Below are positions 62,747 to 64,000 of a DNA stretch of 64,000 nt, in pieces; positions within the stretch are counted from its first letter, which is position 1; each line of letters opens with the position of its first letter. Where the stretch lies: assembly GCA_020073615.1 (NCBI GenBank), contig JAIQEX010000018.1, positions 1-64,000 on the forward strand, written 5' to 3'. The position numbers and the translations under genes are program-made. Source of the stretch: Terriglobia bacterium (GTDB lineage Bacteria > Acidobacteriota > Terriglobia > Bryobacterales > Bryobacteraceae). A model generated the notes under the pieces. It was not told where the DNA came from. It worked only from the letters and a program-made list of their open reading frames with translations, and did not search any database.

Positions 62747-64000
62747 TCAGTTTCCGATGGCCACTGTGATTCCCGTCTGGCTCTGCTTGTCGCCCACCTG
62801 GATCGCCAGCGGCACCGCCGGACCGGACGGCGCGTCCGGCGGAACCTGCAGATTCACCTGCATTACGCCCGCGATGAGGCCCGGCGCCGCGCCCGCGTAG
62901 ATGACCGTGGCGGGCACGCCTCCGACGGTCGCGGTCACCTTCAGCAGCGGCTTGGGCAGCACGGCCAAAGCGATCGACCCTTCCACTCCGCCCGGGTTGG
63001 TCTGCCCTTCGCCGGTCATATAGACGGAGATGTACGATCCCTGCGGCGCCGGCGCTTGCGCGGTGTTGAGCGCCACCGTCCCGTCGTCATGCGCGTTGAG
63101 GATCGCTCCCGGCCCGCTGCCCGATGAGTCCGCGGCGAAGATGCCCGGCGCCGCGGCGGCCACATCCAGCCGGTACGGGTCGCTGCGCTGGCCGTTGTAC
63201 TCCACCACCATCAGGGTCGACGATTTGCCGTCCACGGCATAGGGCACAACCACGCTCACCTGCTGCTGCGAGGTGTAGATCAACGCTCCCGGCACGTTGT
63301 CGAACAGCACCCGCGTCCCGGCGAGAGAGGCCGGGAACTTTCCATCCGCGGCCGCGGCGCCCAGGGCGAATTGCTGCGGCCCCATGCGGTCCCCGAAAAC
63401 AGTCGCGATCAGGCCCGGCGACACCGCGACTGGCTTGTAAAATGCCGCGGGCGTCAGGGCCGCAACAGAGGGCGCGGTGATGGCCGCGGGGGCGCGCGCC
63501 TGGAAATTCGCCGTGATGCCGAGCGGCGCGGCCAGCGTCACCACTTGCGGATTCGCTGCCCCGCTCAGGCCGGCGGCCCAGCCGTTGAACTGGTAATCGG
63601 CGGCGGCTGTGGCGGTCAACTGCACCGAGGCGCCGGCGGGGTAGTAGCCGTCGGGCGAAAGCGGAACGGCCGCTACGTTCCCGCTCCCCGCCGGCGATAC
63701 CACGGCCGTCAGCAGATAATCCGTCGTGAAATTCGCCGTGTAGGTTGCCGCGCCGGAGGGCGCATTGAGTGTGTGTGTCTGCGGGCCCTGGTCGCTCCAG
63801 TTGACAAACGAGTGCCGTGTTCCGGCTGTGCCTTGGGGAGCGCTCACCGCGATGGTGTGAGTCGATCCGGCGGTCCAGTTGAACGTCTGCGGCGCGGTGT
63901 AGGTGGCGCCGTCCACGGTGACGCTCAGACCCGGCGGGTTGGTGGCCACGGTGATGCCCGCAAGCGCGCTGAAGCGCGCCGCGACCGTATGCGGCGCCGA
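62747..64000 (-). CDS. Secreted protein with InlB-type repeats and TIGR03437 domain (N-terminus outside window)
   Basis: The frame is open to the window edge (417 codons seen); the GTG at 63949 is internal. Two bacterial-repeat/divergent InlB B-repeat modules are visible (HTIAVSAPQGTAGTRHSFVNW and LTAVVSPAGSGNVAAVPLSP with YQFNGWAAGLSG). The TIGR03437 domain follows (PGLIATVFGDRMGPQQFALG, QQQVSVVVPYAVDGKSSTLM, GPGAILNAHDDGTVALN). It belongs to the same surface or secreted class as the genes at 54160 and 60290. Its length and the domains further upstream cannot be seen. Confidence 0.82.
   Translation of the reverse strand, partial: SAPHTVAARFSALAGITVATNPPGLSVTVDGATYTAPQTFNWTAGSTHTIAVSAPQGTAGTRHSFVNWSDQGPQTHTLNAPSGAATYTANFTTDYLLTAVVSPAGSGNVAAVPLSPDGYYPAGASVQLTATAAADYQFNGWAAGLSGAANPQVVTLAAPLGITANFQARAPAAITAPSVAALTPAAFYKPVAVSPGLIATVFGDRMGPQQFALGAAAADGKFPASLAGTRVLFDNVPGALIYTSQQQVSVVVPYAVDGKSSTLMVVEYNGQRSDPYRLDVAAAAPGIFAADSSGSGPGAILNAHDDGTVALNTAQAPAPQGSYISVYMTGEGQTNPGGVEGSIALAVLPKPLLKVTATVGGVPATVIYAGAAPGLIAGVMQVNLQVPPDAPSGPAVPLAIQVGDKQSQTGITVAIGN

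Noticed and set aside
1-64000. CRISPR arrays, rRNA and tRNA genes
   Set aside because: No regularly spaced direct repeats and no recognisable rRNA stretch or tRNA cloverleaf was seen by eye.

Overview
The window is high-G+C, gene-dense DNA that reads as Acidobacteriota, most likely the Solibacter/Bryobacterales side. This assignment is inference from gene families. It rests on large Oar-like TonB-dependent receptors with an N-terminal carboxypeptidase-regulatory domain, two MacB-like 'acidobacterial duplicated orphan permeases' (one paired with a PadR regulator), several proteins ending in the TIGR03437 C-terminal domain, and a GWxTD protein. No rRNA, tRNA or CRISPR array was seen. LAYOUT. 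1-2311 is a graveyard of mobile elements: an ISKra4 transposase tail, a truncated AAA ATPase cut by an IS66 remnant, and an orphan C-terminal fragment. 2441-3110 is a VapBC-type toxin-antitoxin pair. 3122-10042 is mostly core metabolism: a secreted metallo-beta-lactamase-fold hydrolase, an exported MetX-like alpha/beta hydrolase, the ispF-ispD-PIN/TRAM operon, a YihY membrane protein, and an amidase with a tiny AtzG-like partner. 10445-29377 holds five large outer-membrane receptors in the same direction, interrupted by one GWxTD protein. Strong terminators separate most of them. The first four have -24/-12 (sigma54-type) promoter matches, and three of these also share a TTAAC-N5-GTTAA inverted repeat. 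29463-46091 carries a SYLF protein, a PadR/permease pair, an S41-like protease, a hybrid sensor kinase, a glycosyltransferase, a second 'kinase' whose phospho-acceptor residues are all replaced, a HAD phosphatase, cutA, ftsB, an alcohol dehydrogenase and small membrane proteins. 46209-47980 is a lower-G+C two-gene island (AAA_21 ATPase plus TOPRIM-like DUF4276) that looks like a transferred defence module and sits against a beheaded TIGR03437 gene. 48506-50512 (minus strand) is a compact bacterial microcompartment operon: class II aldolase, one BMC hexamer protein and three different BMC pentamer proteins. 50582-64000 holds a rhomboid protease, a small basic secreted protein, a second permease, an SBBP-propeller/TIGR03437 protein, a multi-hairpin palindromic element, a sixth receptor, a six-repeat DUF5666/TIGR03437 protein and a truncated InlB-repeat/TIGR03437 protein. 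HOW IT FITS TOGETHER. The picture is a heterotroph with a large capacity for taking up or binding big substrates at the outer membrane, using independently transcribed receptors that may share sigma54 control. It also encapsulates an aldolase reaction, probably fuculose- or rhamnulose-phosphate cleavage. The aldehyde and alcohol dehydrogenases and phosphotransacylase expected for a complete compartment are not in the operon.
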